Below are positions 10,030 to 19,474 of a DNA stretch of 64,000 nucleotides, piece after piece. The stretch is from Phytoseiulus persimilis (lineage: Eukaryota; Arthropoda; Arachnida; Mesostigmata; Phytoseiidae). The position numbers and the translations under genes are program-made. Numbering within the stretch: position 1 is the stretch's first letter; each line of letters begins with the position of its first letter. The notes below the pieces were generated by a model. It did not search any database. It worked only from the letters and a program-made list of their open reading frames with translations, and was not told where the DNA came from. The stretch covers positions 31,642,723 to 31,706,722 of the forward strand of contig CM075103.1 in assembly GCA_037576195.1 (NCBI GenBank), read 5' to 3'.

Positions 10030-12072
10030 GGTAATGGGCCGGCAGTCAGGAGTTCGCTACCAACCGGGGAGCTCCTTGCCGGAACGGGCTCAGACGGTGC
10101 CCTACGTTAAAACACTCGATCCCATTTTATTATTGAGATGAAGAGGGAAAAACCAGGAGTTCTCTCTTGATGTATCTGGACGAAGATGAGGGAATCATGT
10201 CTGCGTGCGGAGCGATGGTATTGCGATTCCGGCGGCGAGCACGTTGGGTGGCGGCAGCCATGGTTGAAGTGAGATTGTGGTATGCGAGAAAAGTTCGAAG
10301 GATGCTGGACTCGGAACACAGGCTGTAGAAGAACGAAACTTCTAGCGAAATGTGTGATGATTTCCCGCCCCAATACGCTGATTGAGCGTCAAGCTCGTCA
10401 TCAGTCAAGTTCGTCTGGGCTGGATTGCACGCTCTTATCCAGTAGGTTCGTCAAGCAGCATTCACCCATGCTCGTTTTCATTCCGTTGTTGGAGGGAGCC
10501 AACCGATAAGATATATACTCGCGTTGATATCAGAAGGATACCGAATCTCCAAGACCGCAGGTGATTCAAATTAGGAAGGGAGCGGGACAAAACGAGATCC
10601 ATAAAGATGCGGCGACCCATTGTTAGTGGTTGGGTATTCCGTTGTGCTCGAATGGAGAGATCTCCATGAACCGAAACATTCCAGCATACTCTCGGAATGG
10701 AACATGGTTGATGAAGAAGCTATCGATATCATCTTCCGACACGCCGATGGTGGAATTTCGCCTCCCGGAGTCAACTGAGTTCCTTCGCCCTGAGTAGACA
10801 TGACGTTTCCAACGTTTGGCTGCAGAGAGCGGCCGCAGGCGTGTTTCCACCAATGGAGTAACCAAGACGAGACCACGCGTCGACAAACTTGGACGGTGAA
10901 TTGAAGTTTGGATGCCGTCGAGTGTTGTTCTCGACGTTGTCGGAGCCGGCGTGACGGAGCCATCGTTGTCGTCTAAATCCGAGCTACAAGTGTCACCAAA
11001 GCTAGCGTGGTGGCTATCGTCCCCGGAGTCGTCCACAGAAGTATAACTGACGGTCCTTGAATGGTTGAGGACGCGGCACCATTTGTGCTTGAATGAGTCG
11101 GCTGTTTATGCGATCCAAAGGGTTCAATCGTGGTCGGGGTCGTTGTCGTGAGTACGACTGTCACCGTTTAGTGACATGTGTGGTCCTTGGCGGAGGTAAG
11201 GAATGTAGTGGAAACTCTTCCGAGTTTGCGGTGGCAATTGGCACCTCGGACTGGGCGTCGGTGTGACCGCTGAGATCTCCGTTGAGACAGTCGAGCTTCG
11301 AATAACTTCCCAAGCGAAGCGACAACAAAAAAATTCTCCCCTGGCTATGAACAGAGGTCTATAGCGAAGTACTCGTCTCGGGAGAACTTTGAAATCGATT
11401 TTTTACGCACAGCGGTTTTCAATCGGCAGAACTCTCCACAGTGAATGAATTCGGAGAGCTGCCATAGCAGAGGATTGAGCTACTGCAGAGCAGAGTCAAA
11501 ATCAAAGTCAAATAACAGTTCCTCAAAAGTATGTGCAGATCGAAACAAAAGGGGTCTCGAGTAGTGGTCCGTTGGTGTTCCCTTAGGGTTTTCGCGAGAT
11601 AACTGAAGGAGGCGAACTCCCGGAAATATTCGCCATAAAATGGGAGCGCCAAGGCGATTATCCGTTTGTATAAGATTGTCGACGTTATCGGGGGATTTCA
11701 GGGTGAGAGATCAACCGAGCCTGATATGGCAGACGACATGAAATCAATCCTAGGAAGAAAAAATCTGGGACTTGCTCCACTGGTCTCGCCAGGGAAGCCG
11801 CTATCACCACGGTCTCGGTAATCAAACTTGAAACGAAGGAGATACAAACTTTCAGCTGCTCTTGAGGTTTGGAGACATACCAAAATCAGGCACAACTGAA
11901 AACAGGCTGAATGGGCTGGCGCCCACGAACCTGAAATCTTGAGTTGCAGGCGAGCTGGAAGAACTGATCGACATACCGGCTTTGGATCCAAGGAAGCTGA
12001 ATTTGATTTCTTGATGCTGTCACGAAAAGACCGTCGATGCACGGATCCTGTTCGATGAGCACCAGCAGACGC
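10030..12072. other. Unit 1 left half; no recognisable gene
   Basis: Holds the type-A-specific blocks (10107-10560, 11040-11540) and the unit 1 counterpart of a Ser/Asp-rich minus-strand frame (10623-11036, no ATG here). A plus-strand frame around 11870-12010 reads TNLKS, stop, VAGELEELIDIPALDPRKL. The same frame is open in unit 3 (30263-30463), but I recognise no domain in it. Confidence 0.4.
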
Positions 12073-12856
12073 TCAAATGTTCGACTGCTTCCCATGAATG
12101 ACCCGGAAGGAGATTGAGGGAAGCCTGCAGGATGCGTGCAAACAGGCAGATAAGAATCCATATCCGCTACCCCTGAAGCTTGCGACGGTATACGAGATGA
12201 TCTTGAGTGAATCTTCCGTGCATTGCACGTACAGATGCCTCCGAGAATCCTGCCAGGAGCAGTGGCCTGACGCCAAGCACGAAGCTCATCAATCAAGGTC
12301 GATTCCATGAGACAACAGAACTTCTGTTCCGCCGCACTCAGTCCGCTGTGGATCACCTTTTTGATTCTGATGCTTTCGAACGCTCTCCGGTGACAATTCC
12401 GACCCCATGACGTTCAACTGCCTATTGGATGAGTTTCTCCGCCACCAACGGCTCAGATTCGCAGTTTCCTGCGAGTTCCCGGTCAACGCCGCTCTCCACG
12501 ATCCGGCCGCGAATCGATGCTGAACTGCCTAACGGGTTCGAATCATCGGATAACTCTGAAATGAATCGCGCTCACAAGTTCGAATCACGGGAAAGCCGAA
12601 TCGAAAATTACCAAACAGTGTGTGCAGATTCTTGGAGAGTTTTGGGATTTTCCGATCGGAACGTTCTCAGATTCAGCGAGTTTCGGTGAGCAATGCGCTT
12701 TTGCAGCTCCGAGTAGTCTTCAATTCCTTCAGGCGGCTCCGTGTTTCGATCACCACAAATTGAGGTGCAGGTGAAGAGATAGTCTGCGGTGATAGTAGTC
12801 TTGTGGAATACATCGACATGTGGCCGAGGGTTTCCGGAGCTCACTCGAAACCCCAT
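12073..12856 (-). pseudogene. Remnant of conserved gene divergent from nanos, unit 1
   Basis: On the strand opposite nanos, about 0.65-1.4 kb upstream of it. The first block (12850 to 12608) reads KTTITADYLFTCTSIC, then DYSELQKRIAHRNSLNLRTF, ending HTVW and a stop. The second (about 12486-12073) contains RWWRRNSSNRQLNVMGSE and then, after a frame change, STLIDELRAWRQA. The diverged copy 5 locus has equivalents of both blocks (DRIARWNPLNRRRF; RRRRRVSFNRRFNIMGIE; TLADQLRASG) on the same strand at comparable places. Conservation at protein level across diverged loci implies it once coded. Function unknown, now frame-broken. Confidence 0.5.
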
Positions 12857-13130
12857 CTCAACATGGGCGAAGGGAAGGCTCCCGGATCTTTGAAGCGCGA
12901 TCGGGAATATCGAATCTCAGAAGTCAGGATTCGTTGATAAATGAAGGAGAAGTCAACTTCCTCCTGATTCCTGTGCCTACCGCACGATGCGGATGACCAG
13001 AGACTCTTCCCAATAATTCACACCCTATTTCGAGCAAACCAACGCGAGACGAGCCCATGAGGAGATCGAGACCGCCTCAATCGTGCGGTGTTGCTCTTAA
13101 GCGAGAAATCAATTCGGCTAACTACCCGGC

Positions 13131-13138
13131 ATACTCAC
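13131..13138 (-). promoter_or_regulatory. Consensus splice-donor-like site divergent from nanos, unit 1
   Basis: Minus-strand AG|GTGAGTAT. The same site is kept in units 2-4 (23057-23064, 31544-31551, 40816-40823) and in the inverted copy (1237-1244, plus strand). In each case it points away from nanos, toward the conserved divergent remnant. Confidence 0.4.
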
Positions 13139-13441
13139 CTATTAGAGTTCACTGGAGCCCTTCTTGGGCGCTTCAGGGTAGCGCCCCGCTATTTCCGCGA
13201 AGATGATGTTTGATATTCTTGATTGTTTCTGATTCACGTCTCCGACGGGGCTGAAGAGCGCGCAGCGCCGATTTCGATCAGCCTCCTCTGTGGCGCCGGA
13301 ATCCAATTCCGGGTGCATGGTTCGGGTGCGGTACCGGTTTCCGGATGATTCCAACAGCACCCCAAGCTCAGATTAGCATTGTCCGAGTATACAGGAAACG
13401 GGTTGAAACACTCAAGATGGAGAGAGTCACTGGGCTCACAG

Positions 13442-13447
13442 TATAAG
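13442..13447 (+). promoter_or_regulatory. TATA box of nanos-like gene, unit 1
   Basis: GTATAAGAA sits 69 bp before the ATG at 13511, inside the conserved block GGGCTCACAGTATAAG. A start near 13470 would fall in CTCACAGTTCC. Present as TATAAG in all four array copies and as TATAG in copy 5. Confidence 0.6.
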
Positions 13448-13510
13448 AACGGAGTCAGAACCCCAGAGAGCTCACAGTTCCTCCGTGCAAGAACAAACTT
13501 CCACCTCAAG

Positions 13511-14005
13511 ATGCTCAAGGCCGCCATCGCAAACTTCCAAGAGAAGCTCGACTCTCGAAGAGAATTCGAGCAACTGATCATGGAGATCGATGTGCTCCGA
13601 GATCGAGATCTCGGAGCGGAAACCAGCGGCCAGGCACCGCTACCCTCAAAGCCAGAAGAAGCAGAGAAAAGGAGACCGAAGCACAAGAAGCACCGCGAGA
13701 CGGGGAGACGTCCTCTCGAGGCACGTTTCGAAGAGCGGATCATCGCCGTGCCGCTCTCGGAACTCGGCTTCTGTCCCTTCTGTTACAAGAAGGGTGAGTC
13801 CCGTAGTGTTTTTAAGAGCCACAACTTGCGGGCTCGCAACGGGACGGTGGCATGTCCTATTTTGAGGAGTCTCAAGTGTGAGATTTGCAAGTGCGAGGGT
13901 GGGGACTTCGCCCACACGTTTAGTTACTGTCCGACGTCGGACAACCCCAACAGGCCGAACTTCTTCCGCCATGTTAGGATGAAGTTTGCGGTCGGACGTC
14001 CCTAG
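13511..14005 (+). CDS. nos-like: Nanos-like zinc-finger protein, unit 1
   Basis: A 164-residue intronless gene. Residues 1-37 form a conserved helical block containing SRREFEQLIMEIDVLRDRD. Residues 50-70 are very basic (KRRPKHKK). Residues 88-140 are a Nanos-type double CCHC zinc finger: C88-x2-C91-x12-H104-x10-C115, then C123-x2-C126-x8-H135-x4-C140, with CPILRSLK between the fingers. The family's second finger normally has seven residues between Cys and His; here there are eight, including an additional Cys128. Nanos proteins repress translation of target mRNAs in germ cells, binding RNA with Pumilio and recruiting deadenylase. I chose the ATG at 13511 because all copies share it and the TATA box lies 69 bp upstream; the frame extends further 5' without an ATG. 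A stop follows VGRP, with AATAAA 81 bp later. It looks intact. Confidence 0.88.
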   Translation: MLKAAIANFQEKLDSRREFEQLIMEIDVLRDRDLGAETSGQAPLPSKPEEAEKRRPKHKKHRETGRRPLEARFEERIIAVPLSELGFCPFCYKKGESRSVFKSHNLRARNGTVACPILRSLKCEICKCEGGDFAHTFSYCPTSDNPNRPNFFRHVRMKFAVGRP

Positions 14006-14085
14006 TTTTTGAACTATCGGATAGAAAATTGTTGAACTCATTCGAGAGGCCGAAAAACGCACCTCCAGTTTCCTTTGATAGTCAA

Positions 14086-14091
14086 AATAAA
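14086..14091 (+). terminator. Poly(A) signal of nanos-like gene, unit 1
   Basis: AATAAA 81 bp after the stop codon. Also present at 24012-24017, 32499-32504 and 41771-41776 in the other units. Confidence 0.6.
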
Positions 14092-14861
14092 TGTGAGCGT
14101 CGTTAAATGAACCTTAAATGACCTCTTCATGCAGACGATATCTCGTCGGATGTTATGATTCGGAATTTCGAACTGCTTTCTGAGCTCGGCCAAACACTTC
14201 TGTCTGGCGATGAAATACTGTGAATGTCGAATCAGAGATCTCTTCGGAATCCCCTTTTGTTCGAGAGCTCACATGACCTGATCCATAGGACCCACGAAGA
14301 CTCGAAGAAAAAGATCTCGTTGAACATTCGAATCTCGGAGTCCGGTGACGATGTCCGAATCCCTCGACTTCACTCGGATCTGCTGTCGAATGGATCCATG
14401 TTTCAGCCATCACCAGTGTCATCGGCGTCAGTCATCAGCGCGGGAAAGGGAGCATCAGAAATGTCAGAGAATGAGCATGTACCGTCGACCGGGGTGATAT
14501 TGGCTCGATTTTCACGTTTCTCCAGGAAAATTCATTTTTGACCTCGATTGCCAGGGTTCACCTCCTAACTCTAGATACTCATATCCTTCGGCTAACTCCT
14601 ATGAAATTTTCGAGAAAAAAGAACGACGTTCGTACGAGTGGCATCGTCGCGAATGGCGGCCGATACGACTCCGGTACCCGGGGTGATATTGGCTACCTCC
14701 TTTTCCCGGTTCCTCAGAGCTCGAAATTCGATCCGTGCTCGGTTCCAATGATGAATAATGACGAGAGATCGATGCAGGATAGACTGGGCCTTTTTTTCGT
14801 CGACTTCAGGCCAAAGACTATAACTTCATTACGACAATGGTGGACTTCTTGTGGATTCCCA

Positions 14862-16541
14862 TCACAGAACCATGGTCCTAGGGTTGAGATCGCGGAAAGT
14901 GATATGACCCCTCCGCGCCGGAGCGGGGTCTAATTTGCGCAGAATACATTCCTCCTCCAAGGAGACCACATCAGGAACTTGTGGGTAATAGAAATAATCT
15001 TGCTTGGAGCCCTGATGGCATCTTAAGGACTTGACTTCGATCTTAACGCCGTCGATATCTGTCACCTTGCCGACGAAATGCCTCTCTCTCCCTTCACTCT
15101 CCGTTTCATACCTGCATAATACGAAATCTCCTTCTTCGTATCCATCGTTGCCCGATTCGGAAGCGACGATCTTGTCGTCCCCCCGAGTTTTGCAGTCGCT
15201 TGTTGATGGTCTTGCAGAATGATCTTCGCCTCCGGAAAGCCTTTGGTTAAGGTTGCCACGCGAGATGCTCGTTCCTGGTTCAGCTGCGACACTTTTGCCC
15301 CTTTTAATCTGAGTCGACGACTCGGATCTGAGCGATTGCAGATGACGTATGAGTACCTCTGCCCATTCAGGTCCCGCTGGGTGTTGGGAAGTCACTTGGG
15401 GCAGCCTTTTGAGAACGGCATACGATACCAACGCTCCTGAAAGCTGCCCTCGCATTCGTCCTGAGATTCTCGCCTACAGTCTCGAGAGTCTTCTTGAGAA
15501 GCTTCGGGAAAGCCGTCTTCGGTAAAGTTCCCAGACGTTTGATGCTCCATTTCCGCAGCGTTCTTCTCCAACCACGTTTCAGGGGCCCAAACCATGCAAC
15601 GTCCAGGGGTTGACAGAGGTGGGTTGTGTTACTCGGCAGGAGGACAAACCTTATGTTGAGCTCCTCGCAAGCTTCCACCACAAAGGGCGACAGATGGCTG
15701 GACAATTTTTCCCGATCAGAACTTTTTCACCGTCAAGTCTCCGGAAGTAGGGTACCGCAACTCGGGTGAACCAATTCTCAAAGGCTCTCAGAGTAAACCA
15801 TCCGCTTTCGTCGGCGTCATAGAGAGCCCTCGGTGGCCCTCCTCTGACCACGACTCGTAAAGATATTTGGCCTTGTAGATTACGTACGGAGGAAGCATCT
15901 CGCCATTTGCTGCGATCGCAAACATGACACTGAAGTGCGATTTTGAATGGTCTTTGACCACCTCAGCTTTCCGTGCACCGCGGCGGAATATCGCTCTCAA
16001 TCTCCCTGGATCGTCGGAAAACCCTGTCTCATCATAGTTTACGATATTTGCCGCTGGCACTCCCTCTAGTGACTTTTCCAAATTCTTGAAGTAGGCTAGA
16101 ATCTCCTCTTCCGATATACGAGCCCGAGTACTGCTCACGTTCTCGCCGAATCGTTCCGTCAGGTTTGGATGCCGTTTCAAGAATCCTGCCACCCAGTCGT
16201 CGCCAGGAATGCCACCTGTAATTCCGTCTCTCCAGGAATCCATGCACGATATTCTTGAGATCACTTCTGGTAACGGGAAACCCCCAATCCGCGCAGAGAC
16301 CCACACATTTTTCCAGCGCAGCCTCCTCTTTTACAGAGAGGGCAGTCTGTCCTCCATACGGCTTGCGGCTTTTCATCTTGAATTGGAATTGCAACGTCGC
16401 TCGCGGCACTGAATATTTCTCGGCGGCCTCGTTGAGGCTCCATTTCCCACTCCGCGCATCTGCCAGTGCCAACTCGAGCTGTTCGGGCTCATACTTCCGT
16501 CGGCGGGCCGATCCTTTCAGTTTCTGGTACACTCTGGGCAT
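14862..16541 (-). pseudogene. pogo/Tigger-type transposase, frameshifted
   Basis: Starts MPRVYQKL at 16541. An N-terminal helix-turn-helix of psq/CENP-B type follows (RRRKYEPEQLELALADARSG, then SLNEAAEKYSVPRATL). Then GDDWVAGFLKRHPNL and the DDE_1 catalytic domain: NYDETGF with the first Asp, LIGKN where LIGDN is expected (second Asp replaced), and CQPLDVAWFGPLKRGW with the third Asp. After it come GTLPKTAFPKLLKKTL and an acidic C-terminus ending near 14862. At least four frameshifts are needed, near 16220, 15838, 15700 and 15430. The frameshift near 15700 lies next to the lost catalytic Asp. Inactive. Confidence 0.9.
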
Positions 16542-16542
16542 G

Positions 16543-16556
16543 GCCAATATCACCCC
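16543..16556 (-). promoter_or_regulatory. Internal copy of transposon end motif next to transposase ATG
   Basis: The 14-mer GGGGTGATATTGGC, read on the minus strand, ends one base before the transposase ATG at 16541-16539. The same 14-mer forms the element ends. By analogy with other transposase end-binding sites it could let transposase act on its own gene; this is inference. Confidence 0.5.
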
Positions 16557-16965
16557 TGAGAGTTGAGATTTTTTACAAAATGTTCGAAAAAAGCAGAACC
16601 AGGCCAGCTTTCGAGATTCGGTTGACGGTACGGACTAAAGAGACATAGCACGAGGGATGACAGAAATTTCAAAGCTCTCGGACCATCCAGAAAGGAGCTC
16701 CGAGGAAGACTATTTCGAACTTTTGGAGAATACCGAAATGTTGAAATTTTTAAAATTACTGTAGAAAATCACTCACAGTGCCGAGGCTCTCGTCGATGTT
16801 AACGTCGTTGTTGTCATGAGTCGAAGACTTGAAAACCGTGTTCAGATGCACCTACATCGTCGTAGTTCTAGAGCTAAATCGCGAAACGGGGCCGCCTATA
16901 GCCGCGGCCAATATCACCCCGGCCGGCCAATATCACCCCGGTCGACGGTATGAATCAGAGAAGCG

Positions 16966-16972
16966 TATATAA
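16966..16972 (+). promoter_or_regulatory. Second conserved TATA box, unit 1
   Basis: GCGTATATAAGGAGG follows the transposon's right end, with the TATA motif starting 17 bp past the element boundary. The same TATATAA occurs in units 2-4 at 24423, 32910 and 42182. Insertion separated it from its original upstream sequence. Confidence 0.5.
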
Positions 16973-17046
16973 GGAGGTGGACGAGGAGTCCTTTGGCTAA
17001 GCCTGCGCTATCGTTATGGGATCTTGACGCAGGCGACCCAACGAAC

Positions 17047-17253
17047 ATGCTGCGGGTCGGGTACCAGTTACCCGAATCCCCGTTACCTGAATCCCAGTTA
17101 CCTGAATCCCAGTTACCCGAATCCCAAATACCCGAATCCAAATTACCCCCTCTCACCGCTAAATCCTCATGCGCTGAACTCCATGTCCGATTCGCGCGCC
17201 GACAGAACTTCGGAAGTTCAAGTCAGCCAATACTGCCTCTCCCTCAAGGATGA
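17047..17253 (+). CDS. Small ORF with QLPES pentapeptide repeats, unit 1
   Basis: A 68-residue frame from ATG at 17047, about 80 bp after the TATA box. It opens MLRVGYQLPES and runs through several QLPES-type five-residue repeats encoded by the 15-bp minisatellite, then a unique tail (TAKSSCAELHVRFARRQ) ending PLPQG. The tail is kept in units 2 and 3, while the number of five-residue repeats differs. Because the DNA repeat is 15 bp, copy number never breaks the frame. An overlapping frame (17183-17344, 53 residues) is also kept. No known family; coding status uncertain. Confidence 0.3.
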   Translation: MLRVGYQLPESPLPESQLPESQLPESQIPESKLPPLTAKSSCAELHVRFARRQNFGSSSQPILPLPQG

Positions 17254-17632
17254 CGTTACCCCAGAGTTCCAGTCTCCTATCCCGATTGAAGTTAACGATA
17301 TTTCTAGTAGGTCTCCGTGGAGACGTCCTTCACAAAGAGCCTAACCTAACCTAACCAAACCCAGCACTGTACTTCACTGCACGAACACGACTTTGAATAA
17401 TCTCTTTGGATATCTCTTTCAGTCAGTTCCCATGCTTCTCCTAGGGATCCGTCGTGACTCTAGACCTAGACTCTAGAGCGTGAGGATTTGGCGGTGAGAG
17501 AGGGTAATTTGGAGTCGGGTAACTGGGATTCGGGTAACTGGGATTCAGGTGACTGGGATTCAGGTAACTGGGATTCAGGTAACTGGGATTCAGGTAACTG
17601 GGATTCAGGTAACTGGGATTCGGGTAACTGGG
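17064..17632. mobile_element. Foldback-like element with 15-bp minisatellite arms, unit 1
   Basis: The left arm (17064-17150) has CCAGTTACCCGAATC repeats, four plus variants. The right arm (about 17485-17632) has the same repeat inverted, GGGTAACTGGGATTC, eight copies plus a variant. Flanking the repeats on the inner side, ACCGCTAAATCCTCA and TGAGGATTTGGCGGT are also inverted. Units 2 and 3 have about 4/3 and 2/2 copies. The centre contains CCTAA runs. Layout resembles foldback elements; TA next to each end is possible but not proven. Confidence 0.6.
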
Positions 17633-18784
17633 ATAGGACGATGCTGCGGACACGATGAAGGTATCAAAATGAGCGTAGTGTCACGAAACGGTGTCGGACC
17701 CCAGGGTCACGACGTTTTTCGCGGAAGCGAATTTGGGCTGGAGGGCACCGGGGGGGGGTCTTCGAGCGGTCCTGTCGAAACTTCAATTCGCTCTTTCCCA
17801 GTGGAAATATCGAGAGTGTAGCGCCAGGGCGTCATATGAATTCATGCGAATGGGTGAAGTACGGGTTACGAATTTCTCACTGAAGGTCGAAGAAATTTCG
17901 TGAACAGAAAGAAGATGTCGAAAGACTTTTGGCGGCAGTGTGGAACGCTCGAAACGAGAACGATCTTTGGACAGAGCCCTCGTGACCCGGTCGATCACTT
18001 GTAGGAAGAAGGTGATCGAAGGCGGGCCCTTTGAGAAAGCGGTGGCGGATGCCGAGGAGGCAGCCAAATAGCTGTGATGGATTCGAATATGTTTTCCGAT
18101 GACGTGCGGGAAGCGGAATCGGCGAAGGCTATGAATCACGAACTGAGAACTTCGCCGATGTGAAGTTCGAGACTGAGGCGTTCGTGCGAAGTTGGAACCG
18201 GGGACATCCGACAGCGCGGGGTCCAGGCGAGAACCAGAATCAATCCAGCACGTACAGCGTCATGGAGAGCTTCTTTGTCCGAAGAGAAGAAAAAAGTCGC
18301 TGCTCACCTCAGTCAACAACCTCTACTCCTGGCTCCTACTCCAGTGGAAGCTGCTTCAAGCGGAAGATCACTGGAGTAATGGCCTCCGGGCGCTGGAAGA
18401 GTCTGTCTCCCAGGTGAGAAATGACTTCAGCTTTTCCCACCCGCGGTCCGGAATGGATTTCTATTCTATGTTGAGTATGTGCTGTGGGCTGCTCGAAGAA
18501 AAATATCAATCGCCCAGCTAGAAACCACCGCTTACTACTCCCCTCGTTCCGACGTCTTCTCCCCTTCCTCTTGCGCACGTTTCGCTCGCAATCAGTCGAA
18601 TTCGGTCGTCCCGAACCGCGGTTTTTCGCGAACCCTAGGGGATACGATTTGAGAAGCTCGATGGTTCACCTAGTTTGAAGCGTGTCCGAGATTTCCTGTT
18701 CGCCTTGTTACCATCATGTTGACACGGAGTCGCAAAAAAACTCTCATTTCAAATCGGTTTGCGGATGCAATCAGGGTGAAAACG

Positions 18785-19474
18785 GTGGGCACCGACAATT
18801 CTTTCCCACGGACCTTTCCTGCCTGAGAAATTCAAGGGGAGGGGCGTGGAGATCGCCCTGAAGATTCGCTTCTCGAATAATCATTTGGTCATAGTCGCCA
18901 CTGCATTGCCAAATGTGGTAGAAGGCTGCTTTCCAGAGGCAGGATGTGCGGGGAACCTGAGTCAAATAGCCGACAGGAACGAAGAGCACTAATCTAGTGA
19001 GATCAGTATTCTTATTGGGGTTGATTATTTGTACCCAATCGTCGGGCAGACCATAAGAAAAGTTGGTGGGTTTGTGGCGTTCGAGACTCTGTTCGGGTCT
19101 TTCCTGTGCGGCACGGGGCAACACCGAGGGAAACAAGCCAACTCCTTACTGCTGTCCGTCATGAGACAAAAAAAGAAAAAAAGAGGGGAGCTTGGTCAGA
19201 TGGGAAGGAGCCGATGGGCAAAAAAGGGGTTCCGTTGGCGGCTACGGTGCGCGCCAAACATGGACCGGATGACATTTCGTTTCTTTGGGACACGGAGGTG
19301 ATGCGCATCGAACCATACTTCGAGGAGAATGGTGGAGCACCGGATGAGGAAATCAGACGGTTTTTCGAATCAACGACGACGAGAGACCCGGATGGGCGAA
19401 ACGTCATTCTCTTGCCGTTTGAACTCGTTCCGGCGGCTGAGGAGTTTTCTCGCCCAAGCGAGGAGAAATTCTGA
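18785..19474 (+). pseudogene. BEL/Pao pol fragment (protease end and linker to RT), unit 1
   Basis: The translation around 19010-19090 reads ISILIGVDYLYPIVGQ and on to GGFVAFETLFGSFLCG. This is the protease-end and linker pattern of BEL/Pao pol (LIGxDYxxxxV, then GPVAxxTxxGWxLxG). After a frameshift, SFLWDTEVMRIEP and DPDGRNVILLPFE correspond to the FWExE and DGRYxVxLPF segments that precede reverse transcriptase. The catalytic reverse transcriptase is absent. Units 2 and 3 keep the same truncation. Confidence 0.75.

Larger units (their letters stand above)
14482..16948 (-). mobile_element. pogo/Tigger-like DNA transposon with TA target duplication
   Basis: The 2467-bp element is bounded by inverted repeats whose outer 23 bp match perfectly (CCGTCGACC followed by GGGGTGATATTGGC). 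TA dinucleotides flank it at 14480-14481 and 16949-16950. Three empty sites exist at the same place in the array (GCATGTATGAATC at 24401, 32889 and 42160, with one TA), proving the boundaries. Five copies of the 14-mer GGGGTGATATTGGC (or complement) occur at 14491, 14680, 16543, 16907 and 16926. The transposase inside is broken, so movement would have needed a helper or predated the decay. Confidence 0.93.

Noticed and set aside
10107-10408. Minus-strand frames of 88-92 residues, identical in units 1 and 4, as a gene
   Set aside because: Identity reflects recent duplication of the whole block; two overlapping frames are equally kept and neither shows a domain.
13379-13510. An N-terminal extension of the nanos-like proteins upstream of the shared ATG
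   Set aside because: It has no ATG, overlaps the TATA box, and is not the start used by copy 5; the shared ATG fits all copies.
13646-14062. Long antisense frame (138 residues) opposite the nanos zinc finger, present in several copies
   Set aside because: It is the mirror of a conserved coding region; its protein has no domain and conservation follows the nanos frame.
17505-17632. Regularly spaced 15-bp repeats as a CRISPR array
   Set aside because: The repeats are head-to-tail without spacers, have an inverted partner arm 350 bp away, and lie in eukaryotic DNA.
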